Positions 1 through 7,421 of a DNA stretch of 64,000 bases are shown here, one piece after another. This stretch comes from Rhizorhabdus histidinilytica (GTDB taxonomy: Bacteria; Pseudomonadota; Alphaproteobacteria; Sphingomonadales; Sphingomonadaceae): NCBI RefSeq assembly GCF_900167915.1, contig NZ_FUYM01000007.1, forward strand, positions 62,001 through 126,000, written 5' to 3'. Position 1 is the stretch's first letter. Each line of letters starts with the position of its first letter. The translations under genes were made by a program, and so were the position numbers. A model generated the notes under the pieces. It searched no databases, was not told where the DNA came from, and saw nothing but the letters and a program-made list of their open reading frames with translations.

Positions 1-1
1 C

Positions 2-73
2 GGCCCGCGTGAACAGGGTTTCTCGGCCCATGAGTTCTACACGCGAACCAAGACGATCTACGTGAACGCCTGA
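2..73 (+). CDS. Aldehyde dehydrogenase, C-terminal tail (partial)
   Basis: Only the last 23 codons lie in the window, in the frame ending at the TGA at 71-73. The tail reads GPREQGF, then EFYTRTKTIYVN. This resembles the extreme C-terminus of NAD(P)-dependent aldehyde dehydrogenases, where a G-[IL]-G-R/P-E-x-G segment is followed by a Y-x-x-x-K-T strand; the complete dehydrogenase at 34053-35555 ends in an equivalent segment. The next gene starts 22 bp later on the same strand, so the two may be co-transcribed. The call rests on a short match and could be wrong; the upstream sequence would settle it. Confidence 0.45.
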   Translation, partial: GPREQGFSAHEFYTRTKTIYVNA

Positions 74-95
74 GCGGCGCGACGAGGGAGGGAAT

Positions 96-1307
96 ATGCG
101 CCGCAACGACGAATTCGTGCTGACGGCCCTGCTGAGTCTCAATTTCGGACTCGTATTCCTCGACCGCAACGCGCTCAATTACATGATGCCGTTCGTGGCG
201 CCCGACCTGAAGCCGGCGACGAGCCAGATCGGGTTGCTCGCGGGCGCCACCGCGCTCAGCTGGGCGCTGTCGGGGATGATCTTCTCCTCGGTCTCGGATC
301 GGACGGGACGGCGCAAGCGGATCGTCCTGATCGCGACGATCGCGTTCAGCCTGTTGTCGATTGCCTCGGGTTTCGCGACCGGCTTCCTGTCGTTGTTGCT
401 GATCCGCTTCGCGCTCGGTGCGGCGGAAGGGCCGATCCTGCCGCTGTCGCAGGCGATCGTCGCGGACGAGGCGCGGCCCGAACGGCGCGGCCTGCTGATG
501 GGGCTGATGAACAATTTCGGGAGCAATCTCGTCGGGGTGATGATCGCGCCGCCGCTGCTCGTCGCGATCGCCGAGACGGCGGGCTGGCGCGCGGGCTTCT
601 TCGTCGCTGGGCTGCCGGGCCTGATCATGGCGGTGCTGATCCTGCTGCTGGTTCGTGAGCCGGAACGTCGGGCAGCGATCGAGATCGATGCCGGGGCGCC
701 GCGTGACTGGGGTGCGCTCCTCCGCTCGCGCAACTTGCTGCTGTGCATGCTGATCTCCTGCTGCATGCTCGCCTGGACGATCCTCGGCTGGGCTTTCCTG
801 CCGGTACAGTTCGTCCAGGGGAACGGCTTCGCACCCGGGGCGATGGGCGGCCTGATGGCGGTGCTCGGCGCCTTCGCCGTCGTGAGCAGCATCCTCGTTC
901 CGGGTCTTTCCGACCGGATCGGCCGCAAGCCCGCGATCGTGCTGTTCGCGAGCCTGGGTGTGGTGCCGCCGCTGGCGACGACCTTTTCGGGGCTCGACCC
1001 ATGGGCCCTCGCGCCGCTGCTCTTTCTCGGCTGGACGGCGAGCGGCACGCTACCGCTGTTCATGGCGACCATCCCCGCCGAATCCACCTCGCCCGGCCAG
1101 CTCGCCACTGCGATGGCGCTCGTCATGGGCGTGGGTGAGGTGATCGGTGGCGCGGTGATGCCGGTGGTCGCGGGCTTCGCCGGCGACGGGCATGGCCTCG
1201 TTGCGGTGATGATGATCCAGGCGGCCTGCGCCGTCCTTGCAGCGCTGATCGCGCTGTTCCTGATCGAGACCGCGCCCTTCCGGCGCCACCGCCCCGCCGC
1301 AGCATGA
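96..1307 (+). CDS. MFS transporter
   Basis: A 403-residue inner-membrane carrier with about twelve hydrophobic segments, the usual size for a major facilitator. Family marks are the loop 2-3 motif DRTGRRKR near residue 70 and the repeat-related loop DRIGRKP near residue 275. An acidic TM4 motif (GAAEGPILP) is typical of anion/aromatic-acid carriers. It starts at ATG 96 behind a strong GAGGGAGGG ribosome site. Its stop overlaps the next start by four bases (ATGA), so the two are translationally coupled. It is clearly related to the carrier at 26443-27669: both share a FATIPAES-like segment in the C-terminal half. The transported compound is unknown; an organic acid linked to the nearby catabolic genes is a guess. 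Confidence 0.9.
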   Translation: MRRNDEFVLTALLSLNFGLVFLDRNALNYMMPFVAPDLKPATSQIGLLAGATALSWALSGMIFSSVSDRTGRRKRIVLIATIAFSLLSIASGFATGFLSLLLIRFALGAAEGPILPLSQAIVADEARPERRGLLMGLMNNFGSNLVGVMIAPPLLVAIAETAGWRAGFFVAGLPGLIMAVLILLLVREPERRAAIEIDAGAPRDWGALLRSRNLLLCMLISCCMLAWTILGWAFLPVQFVQGNGFAPGAMGGLMAVLGAFAVVSSILVPGLSDRIGRKPAIVLFASLGVVPPLATTFSGLDPWALAPLLFLGWTASGTLPLFMATIPAESTSPGQLATAMALVMGVGEVIGGAVMPVVAGFAGDGHGLVAVMMIQAACAVLAALIALFLIETAPFRRHRPAAA

Positions 1308-1690
1308 AGGACCAGAAAATGTCACAGGATTTCGCCGCGCAGGCGCTCGCCATGGAGGATCGCCGCTTCAGGGCGATGGCGGCGAGCGACATCGCCGAGC
1401 TGAACGCGGTGCTCGCCGACGACCTCCATTACACCCATGCAAACGGCATGGTGGAGGATCGCGCCGAATTCATCCGCAAGATCACCAGCGGCGAGCGCAG
1501 CTATCGGAAGGTAACGCTGGTCGGCCGGACCGTCTCGCCGCAGCCGGGCTTCACCGCGATCTTCGGCCAGGTCGACGTCGAGGTGATGCGCACAGCCGGG
1601 CTGCTGCTCAACCGGCTCGATTACACCGCCATCTACCGTGACGCCGATCCGCGCCTCTTCGCCTGGTCGGCCGTGAAGGTGCAGGCCTGA
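1304..1690 (+). CDS. NTF2-like (SnoaL/DUF4440-type) protein
   Basis: A 128-residue cytoplasmic protein. It has the cone-shaped NTF2-like pattern: an N-terminal helix pair (MEDRRFRAMAASD, then AELNAVLADDLHYTHANG) followed by strands ending in DYTAIYRD and FAWSAVKVQA. The D-D-L-x-Y-T-H-x-[ND]-G segment is typical of DUF4440 proteins. Such domains act as small isomerases, dehydratases or ligand-binding partners; no catalytic residue can be assigned with confidence. ATG 1304 overlaps the preceding MFS stop, which supports coupling; an alternative ATG lies at 1319. A low-coding stretch follows, so it is probably the last gene of its transcript. Confidence 0.7.
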   Translation: MKDQKMSQDFAAQALAMEDRRFRAMAASDIAELNAVLADDLHYTHANGMVEDRAEFIRKITSGERSYRKVTLVGRTVSPQPGFTAIFGQVDVEVMRTAGLLLNRLDYTAIYRDADPRLFAWSAVKVQA

Positions 1691-1861
1691 TCACGCGGAA
1701 CATGGGAGGCTGGGCGCAGTCCCGGCTCAGGCGGGTATTTGCGATGACGCTCCCCATCTGGTTCGGCATGGGCTGGCCTTCCTCGTACGCCTGCCGCAAA
1801 TGCGCAGTCATCAGAATGACGTGCTCCAGCCTGCCATAGCCGAGCCACTCCTCCGGGGATC
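1691..1861. other. Non-coding gap with degraded coding traces
   Basis: No gene with a start and ribosome site is visible. On the minus strand a short open stretch reads like protein (EEWLGYGRLEHVILMTAHL) but has no supported start and no family I recognise. It may be the remnant of a lost gene. It abuts the MFS-like remnant at 1862-2077 in opposite orientation, as expected at a rearrangement scar. Confidence 0.35.
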
Positions 1862-2077
1862 GGCCTGTATAGGCAGGCCAATTCGGTGGGCGTCGGCGCA
1901 GGTACGGGGCCGTTGCTGGTCGGCGCGCTTAGCACCTATCCCTTTGGCCCGGATCAACTTGCCTTGAAGCTTGGCTGTGTGGTGGTCGGGGCGGGGCTGT
2001 TGTCAGCGATCGGTTTCCTGTCACTGGTCGGTCCGGTCGGAGCCTGTATCATTCGATGGGCGGCCGCATCGGGTTAG
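1862..2077 (+). pseudogene. MFS transporter C-terminal remnant
   Basis: The forward frame ending at the stop at 2075-2077 encodes about 70 residues. It contains NSVGVGAGTGPLLVGALS followed by two hydrophobic stretches. The G-x-G-x-G-P-L-L-V-G-A-L-S pattern is characteristic of TM11 of MFS carriers and the rest fits TM11-TM12. There is no matching N-terminal part upstream and no ribosome site in front of the GTG at 1886, so this looks like the tail of a deleted carrier. The alternative, a genuine 63-residue membrane peptide, is less likely. Confidence 0.5.
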
Positions 2078-2208
2078 GCGTTCAAGCCTGAGCGCTTAAA
2101 TCGCATTGCCGAGCAATCATTCCTTTAGGAAACTGGAATATTCATGTTAAGATATTGATAATTTTACATTAATTTTGGATATAGGTGCTGGATTTTCTTT
2201 CTTTTAAA
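2078..2208. other. AT-rich upstream region of TonB receptor
   Basis: No coding sequence. Base composition drops sharply here to runs of A and T, quite unlike the GC-rich genes on both sides. It includes the small palindrome GAATATTC near 2140. The region leads into the operator and promoter at 2209-2252 and probably forms an extended control region or binding platform for regulators. Confidence 0.5.
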
Positions 2209-2228
2209 GAATATCATTCGCTATTGAC
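2209..2228 (+). promoter_or_regulatory. Regulon element, copy A
   Basis: The palindrome GAATATCATTC (2209-2219) is followed after two bases by TATTGAC (2222-2228). On the opposite strand this reads GTCAATA-N2-GAAT-N3-ATTC, the same arrangement as copy C (15042-15061). The TTGAC end supplies most of a -35 box for the receptor gene at 2329, so the bound protein would touch RNA polymerase. Confidence 0.6.
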
Positions 2229-2252
2229 ATGCGCTTTGGCATTTCTCACTAT
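2224..2252 (+). promoter_or_regulatory. Predicted sigma70 promoter of TonB receptor
   Basis: A perfect -35 hexamer TTGACA (2224-2229) is separated by 17 bp from a weak -10 hexamer CACTAT (2247-2252). A strong -35 with a poor -10, with an operator joined to the -35, would suit control by the bound factor. The leader to the ATG at 2329 is about 70 nt. Confidence 0.45.
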
Positions 2253-2328
2253 TGCTCTCGTCGGTCAGAGGGAGACGGGATAGCCGGGCATATCCGGACC
2301 CCGTTGGAGAGAGAAAAGGGGACGAGAT

Positions 2329-4515
2329 ATGACGGAGCGGCGCAAATTCCTGCTGTGTGGCGTGGCGGTCTGCATCTGCCTGGCGATGCAGGGCGGTATC
2401 GCATCGGCTCAGGTGCAGGCAACGGCCGACATGTCGGCGGACGGCAACGGGCTGGGGGATATCGTCGTCACCGCACAGAAGCGCGCTCAGACGCTGCAAA
2501 GCGTCCCCGTGGCGGCCACGGCGCTGACGAACGAGGCGCTACAGCAGAAGGGCATTTCCACGCTCGTGGATATCGCCTCGGTCGCGCCGAGCCTCAACGT
2601 CACCACCTCCTATGGCAACACGGCTCCGGAGATCACGCTGCGCGGTGTCGGCGCAGCCTCGTTCGACAAGAATGTCGAGACCACCGTGGCGACCTATCTC
2701 GACGAGGTCGTGCTGAACCTGTCGACGTCGAAGCTCGGCCAGCTCTTCGATCTCGAGCGGGTCGAGGTACTGCGCGGACCGCAGGGCACGCTGTACGGCA
2801 AGAATTCCACCGGCGGCGCGATCAACTTCGTTTCGAAGCGTCCGGACGGTACCACCGCCGCCAATGGTGCCCTGACCGTCGCGCGATACGGCACCTATGA
2901 CGTGTCGCTCGGCGCGCAGACCGCTCTGACCGACGCGCTGTCGGTGCGCGTGTCGGGCGTCCGCCGCTACAGCGACGGGTACAGCTTCAACACGCTGACC
3001 GGCAAGCATCTGAACGATGCCGACGATTGGGCCGGGCGTCTGGGCGTGCGCTACAAGGATGCCGGGGTCGACGCCTATCTGAAGCTGTTCTTCGACCGGT
3101 CGACGACCAACGGCGTGGCTTATTATCCGGGTGGGGTCAACGTGGACGGGTCCCCGCGGCCGGACGGATCGAACCGGGTGACCGGCTATGTCCCGCCGGC
3201 CGACATCGACATCGTGGCGGCGCAGCCGACGCCGTCGAAGGTCCGGAACCATGGTGCGACGCTGAACATCGACGTCGAGCTCGGCGATCTCACCCTCACC
3301 AGCGTCTCCGGCTATCTGCATTCCAAGGGCGACTATCGCTTCGACGCCGACGAATCCCCGTTCGACATCGTCAAGACCAACCATCTGTCGAAGGGGCACC
3401 AGATCAGCCAGGAGCTGCGCCTGGCGTCGCCCGATGACGGGCCGTTCACCTGGATGATCGGCGCCAGCTTCTTCCGTCAGAAGCAGGACGGCGCGTTGCT
3501 CGCGGATTTCCTCGGCCTGGGCATCACGACGCGGCTCGACCAGTCCTTCGTCGAGCGCAGCACCAGCTATGCCGGCTTCGTCGACGGCACCTATCGCTTC
3601 AGCGACCGGCTCGACCTGTTCGCGGGCATCCGCCTGACCAACGACCGCAAGAAGATCCGCCAGATCGGCACGGGCAATTTCGTGCCCACGGTGCCGGCTA
3701 GCTATGACCTGTCGGGCAAGGCAAGCTGGACCAAGCCGAGCTATCGGATCGGCCTCAACTTCACGCCGGCCCGAGGCACCCTGATCTACGCATCCTACAA
3801 CCGCGGCTATCGCTCGGGCGAATATGATGTCGGCTTCATCACCAACACCAGCCAGATCGCCCGGCCGGTGGCGCCCGAATATGTCGACAATTACGAGGCC
3901 GGCCTCAAGGCCAGCGCCTTCGACAATCATCTGCGCCTGTCGACCGCGGCCTTCTACACCGTCTACAAGGACCAGCAGCTGTCGATCACCCCGCCCGGCG
4001 GCATCTGCTGCTCGCGGGTCAACGCGGGCAAGGCGCGGGTCTATGGTATCGAAGCGGAAGGCCTCGCACGGTTCGGTGCGAATTTCGACCTGACCTTCTC
4101 GGGAACGCTGCTCGACACCAAATATCTCGACTTCCGTCCCGATGCGAACCGCGACTTCTCCGGCAAACCGCTGGGACGTGCGCCCAAATATCAGCTTCGC
4201 CTCGCCCCCGAATATCGCCATCCGGTCGGCTCGGGCGAGGTCTTCCTGGCGCCCGAGGTGCAATTCACCGGCAAGCAGCGGGTGCAGACGACCGTCGATG
4301 CCTATGGCGAAGACATCCAGCGCGCCTATACGGTCGTGAACGGCCAGGTCGGCTATCGCGACGGGGATGGCCGCTACAGCGCCTTCTTCTTCATCAAGAA
4401 TGCGACCAACAAACGGTACATGACCTATTTCGCCAATGTCGGCGCGACGGCCGTGAACCAGACCTTCTATTCGCCGCCACGCACCTTCGGGGTGACGCTG
4501 ACCGGCAATTTCTGA
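2329..4515 (+). CDS. TonB-dependent receptor
   Basis: A 728-residue outer-membrane active transporter that takes up a ligand using TonB/proton-motive energy. Residues 1-27 form a signal peptide ending ASA. A TonB-box-like DIVVTAQKR follows at 44-52, then the plug domain with LRGPQGTLYGKN and GGAINFVSKRP, and a beta-barrel ending in the aromatic-rich RTFGVTLTGNF. Length and motifs fit the sphingomonad receptors used for aromatic and other organic substrates. A GGGGACGAG ribosome site precedes the ATG. It sits upstream of two glutathione-dependent enzymes, separated by two GC hairpins, and its promoter carries copy A of the regulon element. The ligand is unknown; there is no FecR-type partner gene nearby. 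Confidence 0.93.
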   Translation: MTERRKFLLCGVAVCICLAMQGGIASAQVQATADMSADGNGLGDIVVTAQKRAQTLQSVPVAATALTNEALQQKGISTLVDIASVAPSLNVTTSYGNTAPEITLRGVGAASFDKNVETTVATYLDEVVLNLSTSKLGQLFDLERVEVLRGPQGTLYGKNSTGGAINFVSKRPDGTTAANGALTVARYGTYDVSLGAQTALTDALSVRVSGVRRYSDGYSFNTLTGKHLNDADDWAGRLGVRYKDAGVDAYLKLFFDRSTTNGVAYYPGGVNVDGSPRPDGSNRVTGYVPPADIDIVAAQPTPSKVRNHGATLNIDVELGDLTLTSVSGYLHSKGDYRFDADESPFDIVKTNHLSKGHQISQELRLASPDDGPFTWMIGASFFRQKQDGALLADFLGLGITTRLDQSFVERSTSYAGFVDGTYRFSDRLDLFAGIRLTNDRKKIRQIGTGNFVPTVPASYDLSGKASWTKPSYRIGLNFTPARGTLIYASYNRGYRSGEYDVGFITNTSQIARPVAPEYVDNYEAGLKASAFDNHLRLSTAAFYTVYKDQQLSITPPGGICCSRVNAGKARVYGIEAEGLARFGANFDLTFSGTLLDTKYLDFRPDANRDFSGKPLGRAPKYQLRLAPEYRHPVGSGEVFLAPEVQFTGKQRVQTTVDAYGEDIQRAYTVVNGQVGYRDGDGRYSAFFFIKNATNKRYMTYFANVGATAVNQTFYSPPRTFGVTLTGNF

Positions 4516-4521
4516 GCCGGC

Positions 4522-4538
4522 CGGGGCGTGTCGCCCCG
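4522..4538 (+). terminator. GC hairpin after TonB receptor
   Basis: CGGGGCG and CGCCCCG form a perfect 7-bp stem with a 3-nt loop, 7 bp past the receptor stop. There is no U-tract, so it may slow decay or reduce read-through rather than terminate fully. Confidence 0.4.
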
Positions 4539-4557
4539 CCATGGCGAAGGTGGTCGG

Positions 4558-4581
4558 GGAGGCGCCGGTGCGGGCGCCTCC
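4558..4581 (+). terminator. Second GC hairpin between receptor and GST
   Basis: GGAGGCGCC (4558-4566) and GGCGCCTCC (4573-4581) form a perfect 9-bp stem with a 6-nt loop, ending 24 bp before the GST start. No run of U follows. It may be a factor-dependent terminator or an mRNA processing/stability element that lowers GST expression relative to the receptor. Confidence 0.45.
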
Positions 4582-4605
4582 ATCCGCCTCTGATGGGGAG
4601 GGACG

Positions 4606-5298
4606 ATGAAGCTCTATTTCTGTCCGAGGCCCAATCCGCTCAAGGTCGCCCTCTTTCTGGAAGAGGCCGGGGTCGCGCACGAGATCGTTCCGGTCGACCT
4701 GCTGCGCGGCGCCCATCAGACGCGGGCGTTCACGGCCCTCAATCCCAACGCCAAGGTGCCGGTGCTGGTCGATGGCGACGTGGTCGTCTTCGACAGCAGC
4801 GCGATCCTGCTCCATCTGGTCGAGAGGACCGGATTGTTCGGCCCCGGTGACGATGTCGTGCGCAGGGGCGAGTTCCTGTCCTGGATGCTGTTCATCGCCA
4901 GCGGCCTCGCCCCCTTTTCGGGGCAGGCGGTGCACTTCCGCCATCACGCGCCCGAACCGCAGCCCTATGCCGCCAACCGTTATGCCTTCGAAGCCGACCG
5001 CCATTGGTCGATCGTCGAGGCCCGGCTGGCCGATCGGCGGTATCTGCTGGGGACGGACTATACGGCGCTGGACATGTCGTTGTGGGGCTGGGCGCCGTCG
5101 CTTCCCTATCTGCTGGGCGAGGACGCCTGGGATCGGGCGCCGAACATTCGCCGCTGGCTCGACGAGGTCGAGGCGCGGCCGGCGGTGGCGCGGGTGCGGC
5201 GGTTGGAGACGCTGTATCCCTACAAGACGGACATCGACGATGAGACGCGGCGGATCATGTTTCCGCAGAACCTGGCGCGCGACGACCGCGCGCGATGA
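4606..5298 (+). CDS. Glutathione S-transferase family protein
   Basis: A 230-residue cytosolic protein with an N-terminal thioredoxin-like domain and an all-helical C-terminal domain. The N-terminus MKLYFCPRPNPLKVALFLEE and the segment LNPNAKVPVLVDGDVVVFDSSAI give the cis-proline (KVPV) and the glutathione gamma-glutamyl contact (DSSAI), as in YfcG/Nu-like and bacterial GSTs. A GGGGAGGGACG ribosome site precedes the ATG. It lies 27 bp upstream of a glutathionyl-hydroquinone reductase, which suggests a shared job: conjugating, isomerising or reducing an aromatic or quinone intermediate. The exact reaction (conjugation, dehalogenation, ether cleavage, isomerisation) cannot be read from sequence. 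Confidence 0.88.
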   Translation: MKLYFCPRPNPLKVALFLEEAGVAHEIVPVDLLRGAHQTRAFTALNPNAKVPVLVDGDVVVFDSSAILLHLVERTGLFGPGDDVVRRGEFLSWMLFIASGLAPFSGQAVHFRHHAPEPQPYAANRYAFEADRHWSIVEARLADRRYLLGTDYTALDMSLWGWAPSLPYLLGEDAWDRAPNIRRWLDEVEARPAVARVRRLETLYPYKTDIDDETRRIMFPQNLARDDRAR

Positions 5299-5325
5299 AG
5301 CGATGACGAGGGTGGAGCGAGCGCC

Positions 5326-6294
5326 ATGGGACAGCTGATCCGCGGTCAGTGGGTATCGGACCTTTCGACGATCGAGCTCGATAAGGGCGAATTCGTCCGC
5401 CGGCCCACGCTATTCCGCGATACGGTGACCGTCGATGGGACGTCAGCCTATCCGGCCGGGGCCGGCCGCTATCATCTCTATGTGTCGCTGCAATGCCCAT
5501 GGGCGTGGCGCACGATCGTCTATCGCAGCGTCAAGCGCCTGCACGGCGTGATCGGGATGACCATCGCGATTCCCGACGGCCGGGCGGAGGGCTGGCGCTT
5601 CGGCACGGAAGTGCCGGGTGCGACGATCGACGAGGCCGAAGGCTTCACCCATCTTCACCAGGCCTATACGACGGCCGATCCGGGCCATAGCGGCGTGGTG
5701 TCCGTTCCCGTCCTCTGGGACAAGGCGACGCGGCGGATCGTCAACAACGAATCCTCCGAGATCATCCGTATGCTCAACGGCGCCTTCGACGCCTTCACCG
5801 ACGCCCGGCAGGACTATTATCCGGCCGAATTGCGTGCCGAGATCGACGCCAAGAACGACCGTATCTATGCGGGCCTCAACAACGCGGTCTACCGTGCCGG
5901 AGCGGCGGCGACCCAGCAGGGCTATGAGGAGGGCTATTCGGCGATCTTCGACACGCTCGACTGGGCCGAGGCGCTACTGGGTGCGAGCCGCTATCTCAAC
6001 GGCGACCGGATCACCGAAAGCGACTGGAAGCTCGCCGCGAGCCTGCTGCGCTTCGATCCCGTCTATCACGCGCTGTTCCGCTGCAATCGCCAGCGGCTCG
6101 CCGACTTCCCCAACCTGTCGGGTTATCTGCGCGACATCTATCAGCAACCCGGCGTGGCCGAGACGGTGAACGTCCGTCACATCGTGCGGGGCTATTATGC
6201 CCAATCATGGAATCCGTCGGGCATCATCCCGCTCGGACCGCAGGGCTATGAGGAATGGCTGGCGCAGCCGCACGACCGCGCCCGTTTCAAGTGA
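5326..6294 (+). CDS. Glutathionyl-hydroquinone reductase
   Basis: A 322-residue Xi-class glutathione transferase (family of E. coli YqjG and Sphingobium PcpF). These enzymes reduce glutathionyl-hydroquinones to free hydroquinones through a cysteine. The signature CPWA follows LYVSLQ, giving nucleophile Cys57; NNESSEIIRML supplies the gamma-glutamyl contact, and the conserved segments FRCNRQRLADFPNL and NVRHIVRGYY are present in the helical domain. Length is typical. Start at ATG 5326 with a GAGGGTGGAG-type site. The family repairs conjugates formed when quinones react spontaneously with glutathione, so its presence beside a GST implies that quinone or hydroquinone intermediates arise in the pathway. 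Confidence 0.88.
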   Translation: MGQLIRGQWVSDLSTIELDKGEFVRRPTLFRDTVTVDGTSAYPAGAGRYHLYVSLQCPWAWRTIVYRSVKRLHGVIGMTIAIPDGRAEGWRFGTEVPGATIDEAEGFTHLHQAYTTADPGHSGVVSVPVLWDKATRRIVNNESSEIIRMLNGAFDAFTDARQDYYPAELRAEIDAKNDRIYAGLNNAVYRAGAAATQQGYEEGYSAIFDTLDWAEALLGASRYLNGDRITESDWKLAASLLRFDPVYHALFRCNRQRLADFPNLSGYLRDIYQQPGVAETVNVRHIVRGYYAQSWNPSGIIPLGPQGYEEWLAQPHDRARFK

Positions 6295-6658
6295 GCCGCG
6301 CGGGTCCGGGCGCCAAGCTGTCCCGATGGGTGCGAACCCAGTCGGCAAGGCCTTCGAGCGCACCGATCAGCTCGCGGGCGACCGGCGTCGCCTCATATTC
6401 GACGCGTGGCGGCACTTCGGCATAGACGGTCCGGATCGCGAGGCCGCGCGCCTCCAGCAGGCGTAGCTGCTTCGTCAGTTCCTTCTGGGTGATCGGATGC
6501 GCGGCGCGCTGCAGCTCGCGGAAACGGATCGGGCCGTCGGTGACGATCAGCCGATAGAGGATCGGGATCGCCCATTTGCCGGCGACGATGTTGACGAAGG
6601 CGGACAGGGGACAGGCTTCCCCGGGATGCTCGACAGGAGAAGCCTCGGATCGCGCCAT
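6287..6658 (-). CDS. HxlR family transcriptional regulator
   Basis: A winged-helix regulator of 123 residues when started at ATG 6658; a longer reading to 6727 would run into the operator region. It shows the family pattern: CPLSAF near the N-terminus, GKWAIPILYRL, FRELQR, ITQKELTKQLRLLEARGLAIR (recognition helix), and the wing PPRVEYEATPVARELI. HxlR proteins are dimeric sensors, often of electrophiles or quinones through the N-terminal cysteine. The gene overlaps the 3' end of the reductase by 8 bp and is divergent from the nitroreductase at 6751. It therefore probably represses that gene and itself. Confidence 0.9.
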   Translation of the reverse strand: MARSEASPVEHPGEACPLSAFVNIVAGKWAIPILYRLIVTDGPIRFRELQRAAHPITQKELTKQLRLLEARGLAIRTVYAEVPPRVEYEATPVARELIGALEGLADWVRTHRDSLAPGPARLT

Positions 6659-6670
6659 GACCGAATATCC

Positions 6671-6707
6671 TGGTATACAAAAGGTGCCTACTTTCCAAAG
6701 AATACCA
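6671..6707. promoter_or_regulatory. Candidate HxlR operator
   Basis: TGGTAT (6671-6676) and ATACCA (6702-6707) form a perfect inverted repeat with a 25-bp spacer in the 92-bp gap between the divergent HxlR and nitroreductase genes. The arms are 31 bp apart start to start, about three helical turns, fitting two dimers or a bridged pair on one DNA face. Inferred from position and symmetry. Confidence 0.45.
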
Positions 6708-6750
6708 ACGTTCCTAGCTCGCGTCATCCCTAACCGGTGGAGGTCTGACG

Positions 6751-7341
6751 ATGAGCGAACTGGCTCTGGACGATGTGAAGGATCGGCTTTTCCGCGAAGC
6801 GCGGACGGCCAACGGCTATACCGATCGCGCGGTGACGGAGGACGTGCTGCGGGCGCTCTACGACCTCTACAAATGGGGGCCGACCTCGACCAACCAGCAG
6901 CCGCTTCGGGTCGTGTGGTGCATCGGGGAAACGGCGAAAGGGCGGCTCGCCGATCTCTGTTATCCCGGCAATGCGGAGAAGGTCCGTGGCGCGCCGGCCG
7001 TCGGCGTGTTCGGCATGGACCTGGACTTCCTGCGCCATCTGCCGCGCCTGTTCCCGCATGTGGACGCGCGCAGCTGGTATGGAGACGACCGGAAGCTGAT
7101 CGCCGAATCCGCCTTCCGCAACTCGACGCTGCAAGCGGGTTACCTGATCGTCGCTGCGCGCCTCCTGGGTCTCGCGACCAACCCGATGTCGGGGTTCGAC
7201 GAGGAGGGGGTCAACGCCGCCTTCTTTCCGGAAGGGAATGTCCGCGTCAATTTCATCACCACGCTCGGCTATGGCGATCCGGCAGCGGTCCATCCGCGCG
7301 CGCCGCGCTTCGATTTCGACGAGGTCAGCCGCATCATTTGA
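6751..7341 (+). CDS. Nitroreductase family protein, RutE/HadB-like
   Basis: A 196-residue FMN-dependent reductase with the length and segment pattern of the RutE/HadB subgroup (malonic-semialdehyde reductase branch). Landmarks are the N-terminal helix, RALYDLYKWGPTSTNQQP (FMN contacts), NSTLQAGYLIVAARLLGL, and the glycine-rich FITTLGYGDP. The start has a GGAGG site 7 bp upstream. No other pyrimidine (rut) gene is near, so RutE function is not implied. Its divergence from an HxlR regulator suggests induction by an electrophile, quinone or nitro/enone compound that it then reduces with NAD(P)H. Its place next to the glutathionyl-hydroquinone reductase supports that reading. Confidence 0.85.
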   Translation: MSELALDDVKDRLFREARTANGYTDRAVTEDVLRALYDLYKWGPTSTNQQPLRVVWCIGETAKGRLADLCYPGNAEKVRGAPAVGVFGMDLDFLRHLPRLFPHVDARSWYGDDRKLIAESAFRNSTLQAGYLIVAARLLGLATNPMSGFDEEGVNAAFFPEGNVRVNFITTLGYGDPAAVHPRAPRFDFDEVSRII

Positions 7342-7345
7342 ACGC

Positions 7346-7373
7346 TTGCCAAGTCTCAATAGTGAATTATATT
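7346..7373 (+). promoter_or_regulatory. Predicted promoter of GMC oxidoreductase
   Basis: TTGCCA (-35, 7346-7351) and TATATT (-10, 7368-7373) are 16 bp apart, each one base off consensus. The -10 lies inside copy B of the regulon element, so a protein bound there would block the promoter. Confidence 0.45.
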
Positions 7374-7374
7374 C
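7355..7374 (+). promoter_or_regulatory. Regulon element, copy B
   Basis: CTCAATA (7355-7361), two bases, then the palindrome GAATTATATTC (7364-7374). The core is identical to copy C. It lies in the only gap before the GMC oxidoreductase gene at 7422 and covers the predicted -10 box. Confidence 0.6.
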
Positions 7375-7421
7375 TTTTATAGGCTTTTGTTGACGGCTTC
7401 ACCACCCAGCCGGGCGGGACG

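Noticed and set aside
1886-2077. A 63-residue membrane peptide gene
   Set aside because: There is no ribosome site, and the sequence matches the end of an MFS carrier, so it is listed as a remnant.
2539-5004. Antisense open frame of 821 codons opposite the first TonB receptor; similar frames of more than 800 codons lie opposite the receptors at 19616, 35745 and 54905
   Set aside because: Each mirrors a receptor gene with signal peptide, plug motifs and ribosome site. The antisense proteins have no family pattern and arise from strong third-position GC bias.
6751-7341. RutE of the pyrimidine pathway
   Set aside because: The subgroup match is good, but no other rut gene is present and an HxlR regulator controls it. 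A general reductase is more likely.
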